Assembly: GCA_009837395.1 (NCBI GenBank)
Contig: VXTP01000044.1
Coordinates: 34,105 to 98,104 of the forward strand
Source: Gemmatimonadota bacterium
GTDB lineage: Bacteria; JAAXHH01
Length of the DNA: 64,000 nt
Direction: 5' to 3'
The notes beneath the pieces were generated by a model. It was not told where the DNA came from. It searched no databases and saw nothing but the letters and a program-made list of their open reading frames with translations. Positions 25,914 through 34,249 of this stretch are shown here, one piece after another (within the stretch, counting starts at the first letter, position 1; each line of letters starts with the position of its first letter). A program made the translations under genes and the position numbers.

Positions 25914-27431
25914 ATGAACGGTTTAAACATCGAAGAACCTCTCGACCTCGAAGTGACTGATTTCGGTCCGATCGTTGAGGCAAAGATCGATCTGCGCCCA
26001 TTGACTGTATTCGTTGGACCAAGCAATACAGGGAAATCCTATCTGGCGATACTTATCTATGCACTACATCGAGTTTTCAGTGGCGATGAAATGTGGAGAT
26101 CTTCTAGGCACTTTGCCTCAAGGCATCGAATGTTGCGACGTAACAGATCAAAGAATCTGTCGCAAAAAGCAATCACTGCTATTTGGGAATTGCTGGATAA
26201 ACTGGTTGCAGACAAAAATAGACTTAAATCTGGAGGAAACTTTGTTCTCCATCCCCCAGTATTAGATGCGATTCATTCTGCGTATGCGGTAAGCGGTAAC
26301 CAACTTGGCAATGAATTTGATCGATGCTACGGCATTGACGCAGGCACACTGATTCGTAAGGGAAGCAGAAAGGGCACACGTCTTGCTTTTCGAAAACCAC
26401 TATCTAACGATTCGGCACCTATTGAATACGAGCTAGAAATTAGAGCGAACAACATCGAATACGGAATGACAATCCCCCAAGATGCATCGATACAGATTGA
26501 TGTCGAGAAGGGGAACATGCTGATGGAGAACTTTCTATTTGATTCCAACGAGCTTGTAGCCATGGGGCGCCAAGGATCCGAAGAGAGACACGAAATAGCT
26601 TGGTACCTGATGGATGCTCTTTGTGATCTCGCCTGGCCTCAACTTACAGGTCCTCTATATCGACCTGCATTTTATCTTCCTGCCGATCGGACTGGAGTAA
26701 TGCACGCACACCGTGTAGTCGTAAGCGCCATGATCGGAAGCGCGCGGATGACAGGATTGCGTCCTACAGGACAAACGCCCATGCTCTCTGGAGTTCTGGC
26801 AGATTTTCTTCAGCAATTAATCGATATCGACCATCCGCCTAGTGGACGCCGAAAGAAACAAGGTGATCTCGGCAGCAGTATCGAAGAGTCGATTCTTGGA
26901 GGATCAGTACGAGTCGATAGATCAGAGATGATCGATTACCCTCACTTTACCTATAAACCTAGGGGATGGAAGGAACCGCTACATTTGATGAATGCTTCGT
27001 CTATGGTTTCGGAACTTGCACCGGTGGTGCTGTACCTGCGACATGTAGTGGAACGCGGCAATCTCCTAATTGTCGAGGAACCGGAATCGCATCTACATCC
27101 GGCAATGCAGGTCGAGTTTACCCGCCAACTCGCATTGCTTGTACAAAAAGGGGTCAGGGTGATAATAACGACGCACAGCGAATGGATACTGGAGGAACTC
27201 GCCAATGTAGTACGGCGCTCTGAACTGCCTGATACTCGACGTCAAGAAGTCTCACAAGGCAATTACTCATTAAGTTCGGATCAGGTAGGTGTGTGGTTAT
27301 TCAAACCACAGTTAAAGCCCAAGGGATCGTTGGTAGAGGAAATCCCTATTGACGATTCGGGTCTATATCCATCTGGTTTCGAAGTGGTAGCGACCGCACT
27401 ACATAATGATTGGGCCGAAATTTCTAGATAG
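25914..27431 (+). CDS. SMC/ABC-like AAA ATPase (embedded candidate defence gene)
   Basis: A 505-residue ATPase of the AAA_15/AAA_21, OLD-like type. The N-terminus has VTDFGPIVEAKIDLRPLTVF and Walker A GPSNTGKS (35-42). The central helical region (about 60-330) is poorly conserved. The C-terminal half has FYLPADRTGVMHAH, a signature-like SSMVSELAP, Walker B LLIVEEPESHLHP (Glu388, Glu389) and the H-loop ITTHSEW. No Toprim domain follows, so a separate effector is expected; the next gene, 15 bases on, is the natural candidate. It interrupts the helicase-methylase-ATPase operon and has its own leader. GGAG precedes the ATG. Confidence 0.85.
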   Translation: MNGLNIEEPLDLEVTDFGPIVEAKIDLRPLTVFVGPSNTGKSYLAILIYALHRVFSGDEMWRSSRHFASRHRMLRRNRSKNLSQKAITAIWELLDKLVADKNRLKSGGNFVLHPPVLDAIHSAYAVSGNQLGNEFDRCYGIDAGTLIRKGSRKGTRLAFRKPLSNDSAPIEYELEIRANNIEYGMTIPQDASIQIDVEKGNMLMENFLFDSNELVAMGRQGSEERHEIAWYLMDALCDLAWPQLTGPLYRPAFYLPADRTGVMHAHRVVVSAMIGSARMTGLRPTGQTPMLSGVLADFLQQLIDIDHPPSGRRKKQGDLGSSIEESILGGSVRVDRSEMIDYPHFTYKPRGWKEPLHLMNASSMVSELAPVVLYLRHVVERGNLLIVEEPESHLHPAMQVEFTRQLALLVQKGVRVIITTHSEWILEELANVVRRSELPDTRRQEVSQGNYSLSSDQVGVWLFKPQLKPKGSLVEEIPIDDSGLYPSGFEVVATALHNDWAEISR

Positions 27432-27445
27432 AGTGGAGAGGTCAA

Positions 27446-27925
27446 ATGAACGGGTTGGTGGCAATGGTTCGCAATAAAGTCCACGAATCGTGTTTGACAA
27501 ACGGACGCATCAGAAAAAGCGGATGCTCTGCGAATCTAAATGGAGCACCGCAGCCGCGTTTAATTATAGATTTCGATAGACCCGGCGCACCAATTGGTCC
27601 TAGCCAGGGACGCTGCGACTATCTGTTCGTGGCGACTGGCGAAGAGAGTTGGGATTGGGTCGCACCTTTAGAATTAAAAAGGGGTGACTTTGACGCCAGC
27701 CAAATAGTCGGACAGCTTAAAGCAGGTGCTCGTTCCGCAGAGAACCTAATCCCTCAGAATGCACCGGTAGAATTCCGACCTGTCGCTGTATTTGGCGGAG
27801 GAATACGTAAAGCAGAACGAAACGCACTAAAGATAAGGTCCAACCGCGTGCGGTTCCATTTAACTTACGAATCCATAAGGTTAATAAAGTGTGGTGGCCT
27901 ATTGACCGGAGGCCTTCATCCGTGA
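27446..27925 (+). CDS. 159-residue protein, possible PD-(D/E)xK nuclease
   Basis: I recognise no named family. A candidate nuclease core is visible: RLIIDFD, then GRCDYLFVA with Asp58, then WVAPLELKRGDF with Glu76-x-Lys78, then a helix (ASQIVGQLKAGA). Asp, an 17-residue gap and E-x-K after hydrophobic strands is the PD-(D/E)xK order. A good GGAGAGG site precedes the ATG. The stop TGA overlaps the GTG start of the methylase gene (GTGA), which implies coupled translation. As partner of the preceding ATPase it would be the effector; that function is inferred. The nuclease call is tentative because the motif is short. Confidence 0.6.
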   Translation: MNGLVAMVRNKVHESCLTNGRIRKSGCSANLNGAPQPRLIIDFDRPGAPIGPSQGRCDYLFVATGEESWDWVAPLELKRGDFDASQIVGQLKAGARSAENLIPQNAPVEFRPVAVFGGGIRKAERNALKIRSNRVRFHLTYESIRLIKCGGLLTGGLHP

Positions 27926-30834
27926 ATTCGATTGTAGCTAAAACTCGAAAAAAGCTCATCGAGGTAGCTCTCCCTCTCGACGCCATCAACATAGCCTCGG
28001 CACGAGAGAAGTCTATCCGGCACGGGCATCCTAGCACGTTACACTTGTGGTGGGCACGGCGGCCATTGGCAGCCGCGAGGGCTGTCATTTTCGCGCAAAT
28101 GGTCGACGATCCTTCGAGCTCGCCTGATTTATTCACAACAGGAAAGGCGCAAGAAAAGGAGCGTCGTCGACTATTTCGCATTATTGAAGAACTGGTGAAG
28201 TGGGAAAACACCAACAATGAGCAGTTACTACAGCAGGCTCGCGACGAGATCTGGCAGAGTTGGCGGCGAGCTTGCGCAGAGAATTCCGATCATCCACAGG
28301 CCAGGGAACTGTTTGAGCGGTACGAACTTCCTGCGTTTCACGATCCCTTTGCCGGTGGTGGTGCACTGCCACTTGAAGCGCAGCGGCTTGGTCTCAAAGC
28401 CCATGCCAGCGACCTAAATCCAGTAGCAGTACTTATTAACAAAGCAATGATCGAAATCCCACCGAAGTTCGCTGGTAGAACACCGGTGAATCCGGAAACT
28501 CGACCTGGTGGTGTTTCCGATAAGGGAACTCTAATAGAGCACGACTGGATGGGCGCGAAGGGTCTAGCCGAGGACATACGCTACTACGGTCAGTGGATGC
28601 ACCGCGAAGCCGAGAAACGGATCGGTCATTTGTATCCGAAAGTTGAGATCACCGATGAAATGGTCCAGGAAAGGTCTGATCTTGAACGATTCAAAGGTAA
28701 CAAACTGACAGTAATTGCGTGGCTATGGGCTCGAACTGTGAGAAGTCCGAATCCTGCGTTTGCTGATGTTGATGTACCGTTGGCTTCCTCATTTATGCTT
28801 TCAACAAAAAAAGGCAAAGAGGTCTATGTTGAGCCCGTGATTGAAGGAAAGGAATACCGGTTTGTGGTAAAGATAGGTAAGCCGAAGGATGTAGATGCCA
28901 AAAAGAGAGGGACCACGTTAGGTAAGCGCCAGGCATTTCGATGCTTGATGTCTAACACACCAGTAACATATGACCATATCCGAGCAGAAGGTAAAGCCGG
29001 ACGTTTGGGTAGGCGATTGATGGCCATTGTTGCAGAAAGTGATCGTGGTCGTATATACCTTACTTCAACATCCGAACATGAAATAGCGGCGTCAACAGCA
29101 ACACCGAACTGGAAGCCCAATATCCAACTACCCATAAACCCAAGAGATTTTATGACCCCTAATTATGGCATAGATACCTTCGCCGATCTCTTTACTGATC
29201 GTCAACTTGTTGCACTTACCACCTTCTCTAATTTGGTATCTGAAGCGATGGAGCGTGTAAAGCGGGATGCCAGTATCGATATAGCACAGGACAAGCGACC
29301 ACTGCGGGAAGGAGGTGGTGGTGTGACGGCGTATGCTGAGGCGGTAGGAGTGTATTTGGCGATGGCGGTGAATCGTATGGCAAATACTCTATGTACAGTT
29401 GCACGTTGGACCACGGGACGTGAGCAAACAGTTACTGCATTTGCGCGACAAGCAATTCCAATGACCTGGGATTATCCTGACGTTAATCCATTTGCTGGTG
29501 CTGCTGGTGACTATGCTGTGTCCGTAAAGGGAGTAGTTAAGGGAATAACAAGTGTCACTGATGTCGATGGCAGTGCAAACCTCGAAGATGCATCAGTTCA
29601 AACCGTCAGTGTCTCAAAAGTCATCTCCACCGACCCACCATACTATGATAACATTAATTACGCTGACCTCTCCGACTTCTTCTACGTTTGGTTGCGACGT
29701 GCTCTACGTCCTATTTTCCCTAACCTCTTTTCCACCGTCGTCGTCCCCAAGACTGAAGAATTGGTTGCCACTCCCTATCGGCACGGTAGCAAGGAAAAGG
29801 CGGAGACGTTCTTTCTCGACGGTATGACACGAGCAATGGGGCGTCTCGCAACGCAATCACATCCATGTTTTCCAGTCACGATTTACTATGCATTCAAACA
29901 GTCCGAGACCAAAGAGAGTGGGGGTACTTCAAGTACAGGATGGGAGACTTTTCTCGATGCAGTAATCCGCGCTGGCTTCAGAATTACGGGTACGTGGCCC
30001 ATGCGGACTGAACTTGGTAATCGCATGATCGGAGCTGGCACGAACGTCCTAGCCTCTAGCATAGTTCTTGTCTGCCGTCAGTCGCCTTCCAGCTCACCGT
30101 TAGCAACCCGACGCGATTTCATCAACGCACTAAGGACCGAACTACCAACCTCCCTTCTCCATCTGCAATCCGGCAACGTCGCACCGGTCGATCTCGCCCA
30201 AGCCTCCATTGGACCGGGTATGTCTATATACACACGCTACGCCAAGGTACTAGACTCCGAAGGCAAGCCTGTCTCTGTGCATGACGCCCTAGCGTTAATC
30301 AACCGGATTCTTGACGAAGTACTGGCAGAGCAGGAAGGCGATTTCGATGCCGACAGTCGCTGGGCACTTGCTTGGTTCGAGCAATACGGTTTTGAGGTTG
30401 GTGAATACGGAGTCGCTGAGACATTATCCAAGGCCAAGAATACCAGCATTGATGGAATCGCCGAGGGTGGTATCCTTGTATCAAAATCTGGCAAAGTAAG
30501 GCTGCTGAGACCTGAGGAGTTAGACGACGAATGGGATCCAATGTCCGATACACGGATCTCCGTAAGGGAGGCTGTCCACCGTCTAATCAGCGCGCAGGAG
30601 ACCTATGGCGAAGAAGGAGCAGCTCGGTTGGCGGCTCGTTTAGGAAGCTGGGCCGATGTCGCTCGCGAAATGGCTTATCGTCTTTATACAATTTGCGAAC
30701 GCAAGAATCGCGCCGCGGAAGCGCTCACCTACAATAGTTTGGTGCAGAGCTGGCCAGAGATTGCCCGCCTATCACAACAGGAAGACTCGGGTGTACAGGA
30801 TAACCTGTTCGGTGACAGAATCGATCATTCATAG
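27922..30834 (+). CDS. DUF1156 adenine-specific DNA methyltransferase (Hma-like defence)
   Basis: A 970-residue DNA methyltransferase of the COG1743 type. The DUF1156 N-terminus reads KKLIEVALPLDAINIASARE and STLHLWWARRPLAAARA. The AdoMet-binding motif is HDPFAGGG (Asp141) and the catalytic motif is DPPYYDNINYADL (571-576), of the N6-adenine/N4-cytosine kind. It presumably marks self DNA for the locus. The start is GTG at 27922, nine bases after GGAGG (27908-27912); the open frame to 27889 has no support. The start overlaps the stop of the embedded 159-residue gene by four bases. Confidence 0.92.
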   Translation: MNSIVAKTRKKLIEVALPLDAINIASAREKSIRHGHPSTLHLWWARRPLAAARAVIFAQMVDDPSSSPDLFTTGKAQEKERRRLFRIIEELVKWENTNNEQLLQQARDEIWQSWRRACAENSDHPQARELFERYELPAFHDPFAGGGALPLEAQRLGLKAHASDLNPVAVLINKAMIEIPPKFAGRTPVNPETRPGGVSDKGTLIEHDWMGAKGLAEDIRYYGQWMHREAEKRIGHLYPKVEITDEMVQERSDLERFKGNKLTVIAWLWARTVRSPNPAFADVDVPLASSFMLSTKKGKEVYVEPVIEGKEYRFVVKIGKPKDVDAKKRGTTLGKRQAFRCLMSNTPVTYDHIRAEGKAGRLGRRLMAIVAESDRGRIYLTSTSEHEIAASTATPNWKPNIQLPINPRDFMTPNYGIDTFADLFTDRQLVALTTFSNLVSEAMERVKRDASIDIAQDKRPLREGGGGVTAYAEAVGVYLAMAVNRMANTLCTVARWTTGREQTVTAFARQAIPMTWDYPDVNPFAGAAGDYAVSVKGVVKGITSVTDVDGSANLEDASVQTVSVSKVISTDPPYYDNINYADLSDFFYVWLRRALRPIFPNLFSTVVVPKTEELVATPYRHGSKEKAETFFLDGMTRAMGRLATQSHPCFPVTIYYAFKQSETKESGGTSSTGWETFLDAVIRAGFRITGTWPMRTELGNRMIGAGTNVLASSIVLVCRQSPSSSPLATRRDFINALRTELPTSLLHLQSGNVAPVDLAQASIGPGMSIYTRYAKVLDSEGKPVSVHDALALINRILDEVLAEQEGDFDADSRWALAWFEQYGFEVGEYGVAETLSKAKNTSIDGIAEGGILVSKSGKVRLLRPEELDDEWDPMSDTRISVREAVHRLISAQETYGEEGAARLAARLGSWADVAREMAYRLYTICERKNRAAEALTYNSLVQSWPEIARLSQQEDSGVQDNLFGDRIDHS

Positions 30835-30869
30835 CATGCGAAACTTAGCTTTGATACAAAGAGGATAGA

Positions 30870-33800
30870 ATGGCAATCACTAACCAGGAACGCGTCGGCA
30901 ATGCTCTGAAGTTGCTCCAAAAGGGCTTGGCACCTTTTGTAGTGCGTGAGTTTGAGAGTTCGCTCGGAGCGCAATGGTTTTCCGAAGCCAGAAGCTATCT
31001 AGGTGATGATCGTCTGCGCGATAGCGAGTCAATCGAAGAGTGGGACGTTGCGGCGCTTCTAAAGCTTATGTGGGAATCCTGGAACGTCGTTTTTCGCCAG
31101 ACTCTGGGTCGCACTGAGCGTAGTCTGGTCAGTGAGCTACGTGATCAACGAAACCAATGGGCGCATCAACGGACGTTCTCAAGCGATGATGCCTACCGGG
31201 TGTTAGATTCAGCTGATCGGCTACTGGCTGCCGTATCGGCACCACAAACAGTCGAGCTAGAGAAGCTCAAGATGGAATTGCTGCGAGTGCGATTCGATGA
31301 ACAAGCGCGCACAGAGCGCCGCAAGCAGTCCAGTTTGGCCATTGAGAGTGCCACAGTTACAGATTTGAAGCCATGGCGGGAAGTAGTCACACCACACAAG
31401 GATGTCGCAAGTGGGCAGTATCAGCAGGCAGAATTTGCAGCTGATCTGTGGCAAGTGCACCTGGGTGAAGGTACAAACGAATATAGAGATCCGGTCGAGT
31501 TCTTTCGTCGCACATACCTTACGGAGAGTTTGAAAGGCTTGATGACTGGCGCAATTCAGCGCCTCTCAGGTAAAGGAGGCGACCCGGTCGTCAATCTCCA
31601 GACTAACTTCGGAGGTGGCAAGACCCACTCGATGCTGGCGTTGTATCATCTATTTTCGGGTACAGTTTCTGGGGAACTGGATGAAGTTGGTGAGGTAATG
31701 AAGGAAGCTGATGAAGAAGAGCTCGTTAGTGCCCGTCGAGTAGTACTTGTGGGAAACAAAATCTCACCCGGAAACCCAACCACGAAATCAGATGGTACGG
31801 TCATACGTACACTTTGGGGCGAGTTGGCGTGGCAGTTAGGTGGCAAGCCGGCTTTTGATAGGGTCGCAGATGACGACGAAAACGCTACGAATCCTGGAGA
31901 TGTACTTCGAGAACTCTTCAACGAATATGGTCCATGCCTTGTCCTCATAGATGAATGGGTTGCCTATGCCCGTCAACTGCATAGTCAAAGTGATCTACCT
32001 GCCGGAAGTTTTGAGACTCAATTCACTTTTGCCCAAGCTCTCACGGAATCTGCCAAACTCGCGGATAAGTGTCTGCTGGTTATCAGCTTACCGGCGTCGG
32101 ATACTACAGGATCACCTCACACTACAGCCGACGATACCGAGGTTGGTGGTCAACGCGGACGGGAAGCCCTGATTCGGCTGCAGAATGTCGTAGGGCGGAT
32201 TGCATCGTCCTGGCGACCGGCCAGTGCCGAGGAGAGTTTTGAGATTGTTCGCCGACGGCTTTTCGAACCGTTCTCGGAGCCAGTTCAGTTCAGGGATCGG
32301 GATGTAATTGCCCGAGCGTTTGCAGATCTCTATCGAACTCAGCACCAGGAGTTTCCTCCCGAATGTCGAAACGCAGACTACGAGAAGCGAATCAAGGCGG
32401 CCTATCCAATCCATCCGGAGATTTTTGATCGCCTTTACACGGATTGGTCCACTCTGGTGAAGTTCCAGCGCACCCGTGGTGTCTTGCGATTGATGGCAGC
32501 AGTCATTCACAGTCTGTGGGAGAAAGGGGACCGTAATCCGCTGATTCTGCCAGCTAACATCGCGATTGACGATCGGTATGTACAATTCGAACTGACCCGG
32601 TATCTCACGGACAACTGGGTACCAGTTATTGAGAAGGACGTAGATGGCCCTGGGTCGCTTCCTGTCCAACTTGACGGCCAAGTCACTAACCTTGGCAAAT
32701 TCAGTGCTTCCAGACGGGTTGCTCGTACAATCTACCTCGGATCCGCCCCCACAGCCGATGCATCACATCGAGGTCTTGAGGACCGGCGTGTCAAGCTTGG
32801 TTGTGTGATGCCTGGGGAGTCTTCAGCAGTATTCGGTGATGCGCTGAGACGGCTTGCAGGAGCGGCGACCTATCTTTATCAGGACGGTCCCCGGTATTGG
32901 TACTCTACACAACCAACCGTCACGAAACTTGCAGAAGATCGCGCCGAACAATTGAAGCGACATCCCGAAATGGTTGCTGAAGAACTCGGTTCACGCCTTC
33001 GATCCGATCTCCGTAATGCGGGAGACTTCAGTCGTGTACATCCTCTCCCTGAATCTGGTCAAGATGTCCCTGATGATAGGGATGCTCGATTGGTAGTGCT
33101 AGGTATTGCCCAAGCCTACAGCAAGGAAACAGAAAACCTCGCAGAAACAACCGCGAACGCAATATTGGAATCGAGAGGTAGCACACCTCGGGTTTTTCGA
33201 AATTCGCTCGTTTTTCTTGCCGCGGACAACATCAGGTTGCAGGATCTCGATGAAGCAGTTCGGCAGTATTTAGCTTGGAAATCGATTCTTACAGAACGCG
33301 AGCAGCACAATCTTTCATCGCATCAGGTCAAACAGGCCGAGACTCAAAAAGAAGCAGCATCCGACGCGATTACTGCCCGACTTCCAGAGACGTACCAGTG
33401 GCTTTTGGTTCCTGTGCAGTTGCGCCCTGACGCCACGATCGAATGGCAGGCCATGCGACTGTCAGGAAGGGATTCGTTGGCTGTAAGAGCAAGCAATAAA
33501 CTGAAAGCCGATGAGTTGTTGATAAGCAGTTTTGCCTCAACAAGACTTCGGATGGAGCTTGATCGTGTGCCCCTCTGGCGCGGCGACCGTGTGTCGATCA
33601 AACAGGTCATAGATGATTTTGCCAAGTATCTTTATCTGCCCCGAGTCAGGGATTCTAGCGTACTATTGAATTCGATTGCCGACGGAATCGCTTTGCTCAC
33701 TTGGGAGCAGGATTCGTATGCTATTGCGGACAGTTACGACGATGTAGCGAAGAGGTTTCGGGGCCTGCGTGGTGGACAAGCGGTTACGTTATCGGACGTT

Positions 33801-34211
33801 GACATACAAGGGTTGCTCGTTAAACCCGAAACTGCACGTATTCAACTCGATGCTGAGAGTAAGTCGACCACCGGAAGCGGAGAAGATACTGAGAAGGAAA
33901 CCAATGGAGAAAGCCCAAGCACTGGAGAGGATTCGAGCACAGGAGAAGATCCGAAAGAGACTCCATCAGCAACACAGCCTAAGCGATTCCACGGGACCGT
34001 TGCCCTTGATTCAGCACGTGTGGGAAGGGACGCAAGCCAGATTGCTGACGAGGTCATTTCACATCTTTCAAGCCTGGTTGGAGCCACGGTCACGGTAACC
34101 CTCGAAATCTCAGCGGAAGTACCGGAAGGCGCACCTGAACATGTCGTTCGTACGGTCACTGAAAACAGTCGGACGCTTAAGTTTACCAATCAAGATTTCG
34201 AAATGGAATAG
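30870..34211 (+). CDS. DUF499 ATPase with N-terminal HEPN domain (Hma-like defence)
   Basis: A 1113-residue AAA-type ATPase. Residues about 5-115 form a Swt1-like HEPN domain with the R-x4-H motif RNQWAH at 94-99, the signature of HEPN ribonucleases. The ATPase part has Walker A FGGGKTH (248-253) and Walker B CLVLIDEW (Asp361, Glu362). A low-complexity Ser/Thr/Glu/Gly linker (about 1000-1040) precedes a small C-terminal domain. It starts 36 bases after the methylase with AGAGGA before the ATG. Together with the helicase and methylase it completes the core set. Whether the HEPN part cuts RNA or only mediates assembly is unknown. Confidence 0.9.
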   Translation: MAITNQERVGNALKLLQKGLAPFVVREFESSLGAQWFSEARSYLGDDRLRDSESIEEWDVAALLKLMWESWNVVFRQTLGRTERSLVSELRDQRNQWAHQRTFSSDDAYRVLDSADRLLAAVSAPQTVELEKLKMELLRVRFDEQARTERRKQSSLAIESATVTDLKPWREVVTPHKDVASGQYQQAEFAADLWQVHLGEGTNEYRDPVEFFRRTYLTESLKGLMTGAIQRLSGKGGDPVVNLQTNFGGGKTHSMLALYHLFSGTVSGELDEVGEVMKEADEEELVSARRVVLVGNKISPGNPTTKSDGTVIRTLWGELAWQLGGKPAFDRVADDDENATNPGDVLRELFNEYGPCLVLIDEWVAYARQLHSQSDLPAGSFETQFTFAQALTESAKLADKCLLVISLPASDTTGSPHTTADDTEVGGQRGREALIRLQNVVGRIASSWRPASAEESFEIVRRRLFEPFSEPVQFRDRDVIARAFADLYRTQHQEFPPECRNADYEKRIKAAYPIHPEIFDRLYTDWSTLVKFQRTRGVLRLMAAVIHSLWEKGDRNPLILPANIAIDDRYVQFELTRYLTDNWVPVIEKDVDGPGSLPVQLDGQVTNLGKFSASRRVARTIYLGSAPTADASHRGLEDRRVKLGCVMPGESSAVFGDALRRLAGAATYLYQDGPRYWYSTQPTVTKLAEDRAEQLKRHPEMVAEELGSRLRSDLRNAGDFSRVHPLPESGQDVPDDRDARLVVLGIAQAYSKETENLAETTANAILESRGSTPRVFRNSLVFLAADNIRLQDLDEAVRQYLAWKSILTEREQHNLSSHQVKQAETQKEAASDAITARLPETYQWLLVPVQLRPDATIEWQAMRLSGRDSLAVRASNKLKADELLISSFASTRLRMELDRVPLWRGDRVSIKQVIDDFAKYLYLPRVRDSSVLLNSIADGIALLTWEQDSYAIADSYDDVAKRFRGLRGGQAVTLSDVDIQGLLVKPETARIQLDAESKSTTGSGEDTEKETNGESPSTGEDSSTGEDPKETPSATQPKRFHGTVALDSARVGRDASQIADEVISHLSSLVGATVTVTLEISAEVPEGAPEHVVRTVTENSRTLKFTNQDFEME

Positions 34212-34249
34212 GATCAACTTTAGATCAATACAAGGAAGGCTTTCCACAA

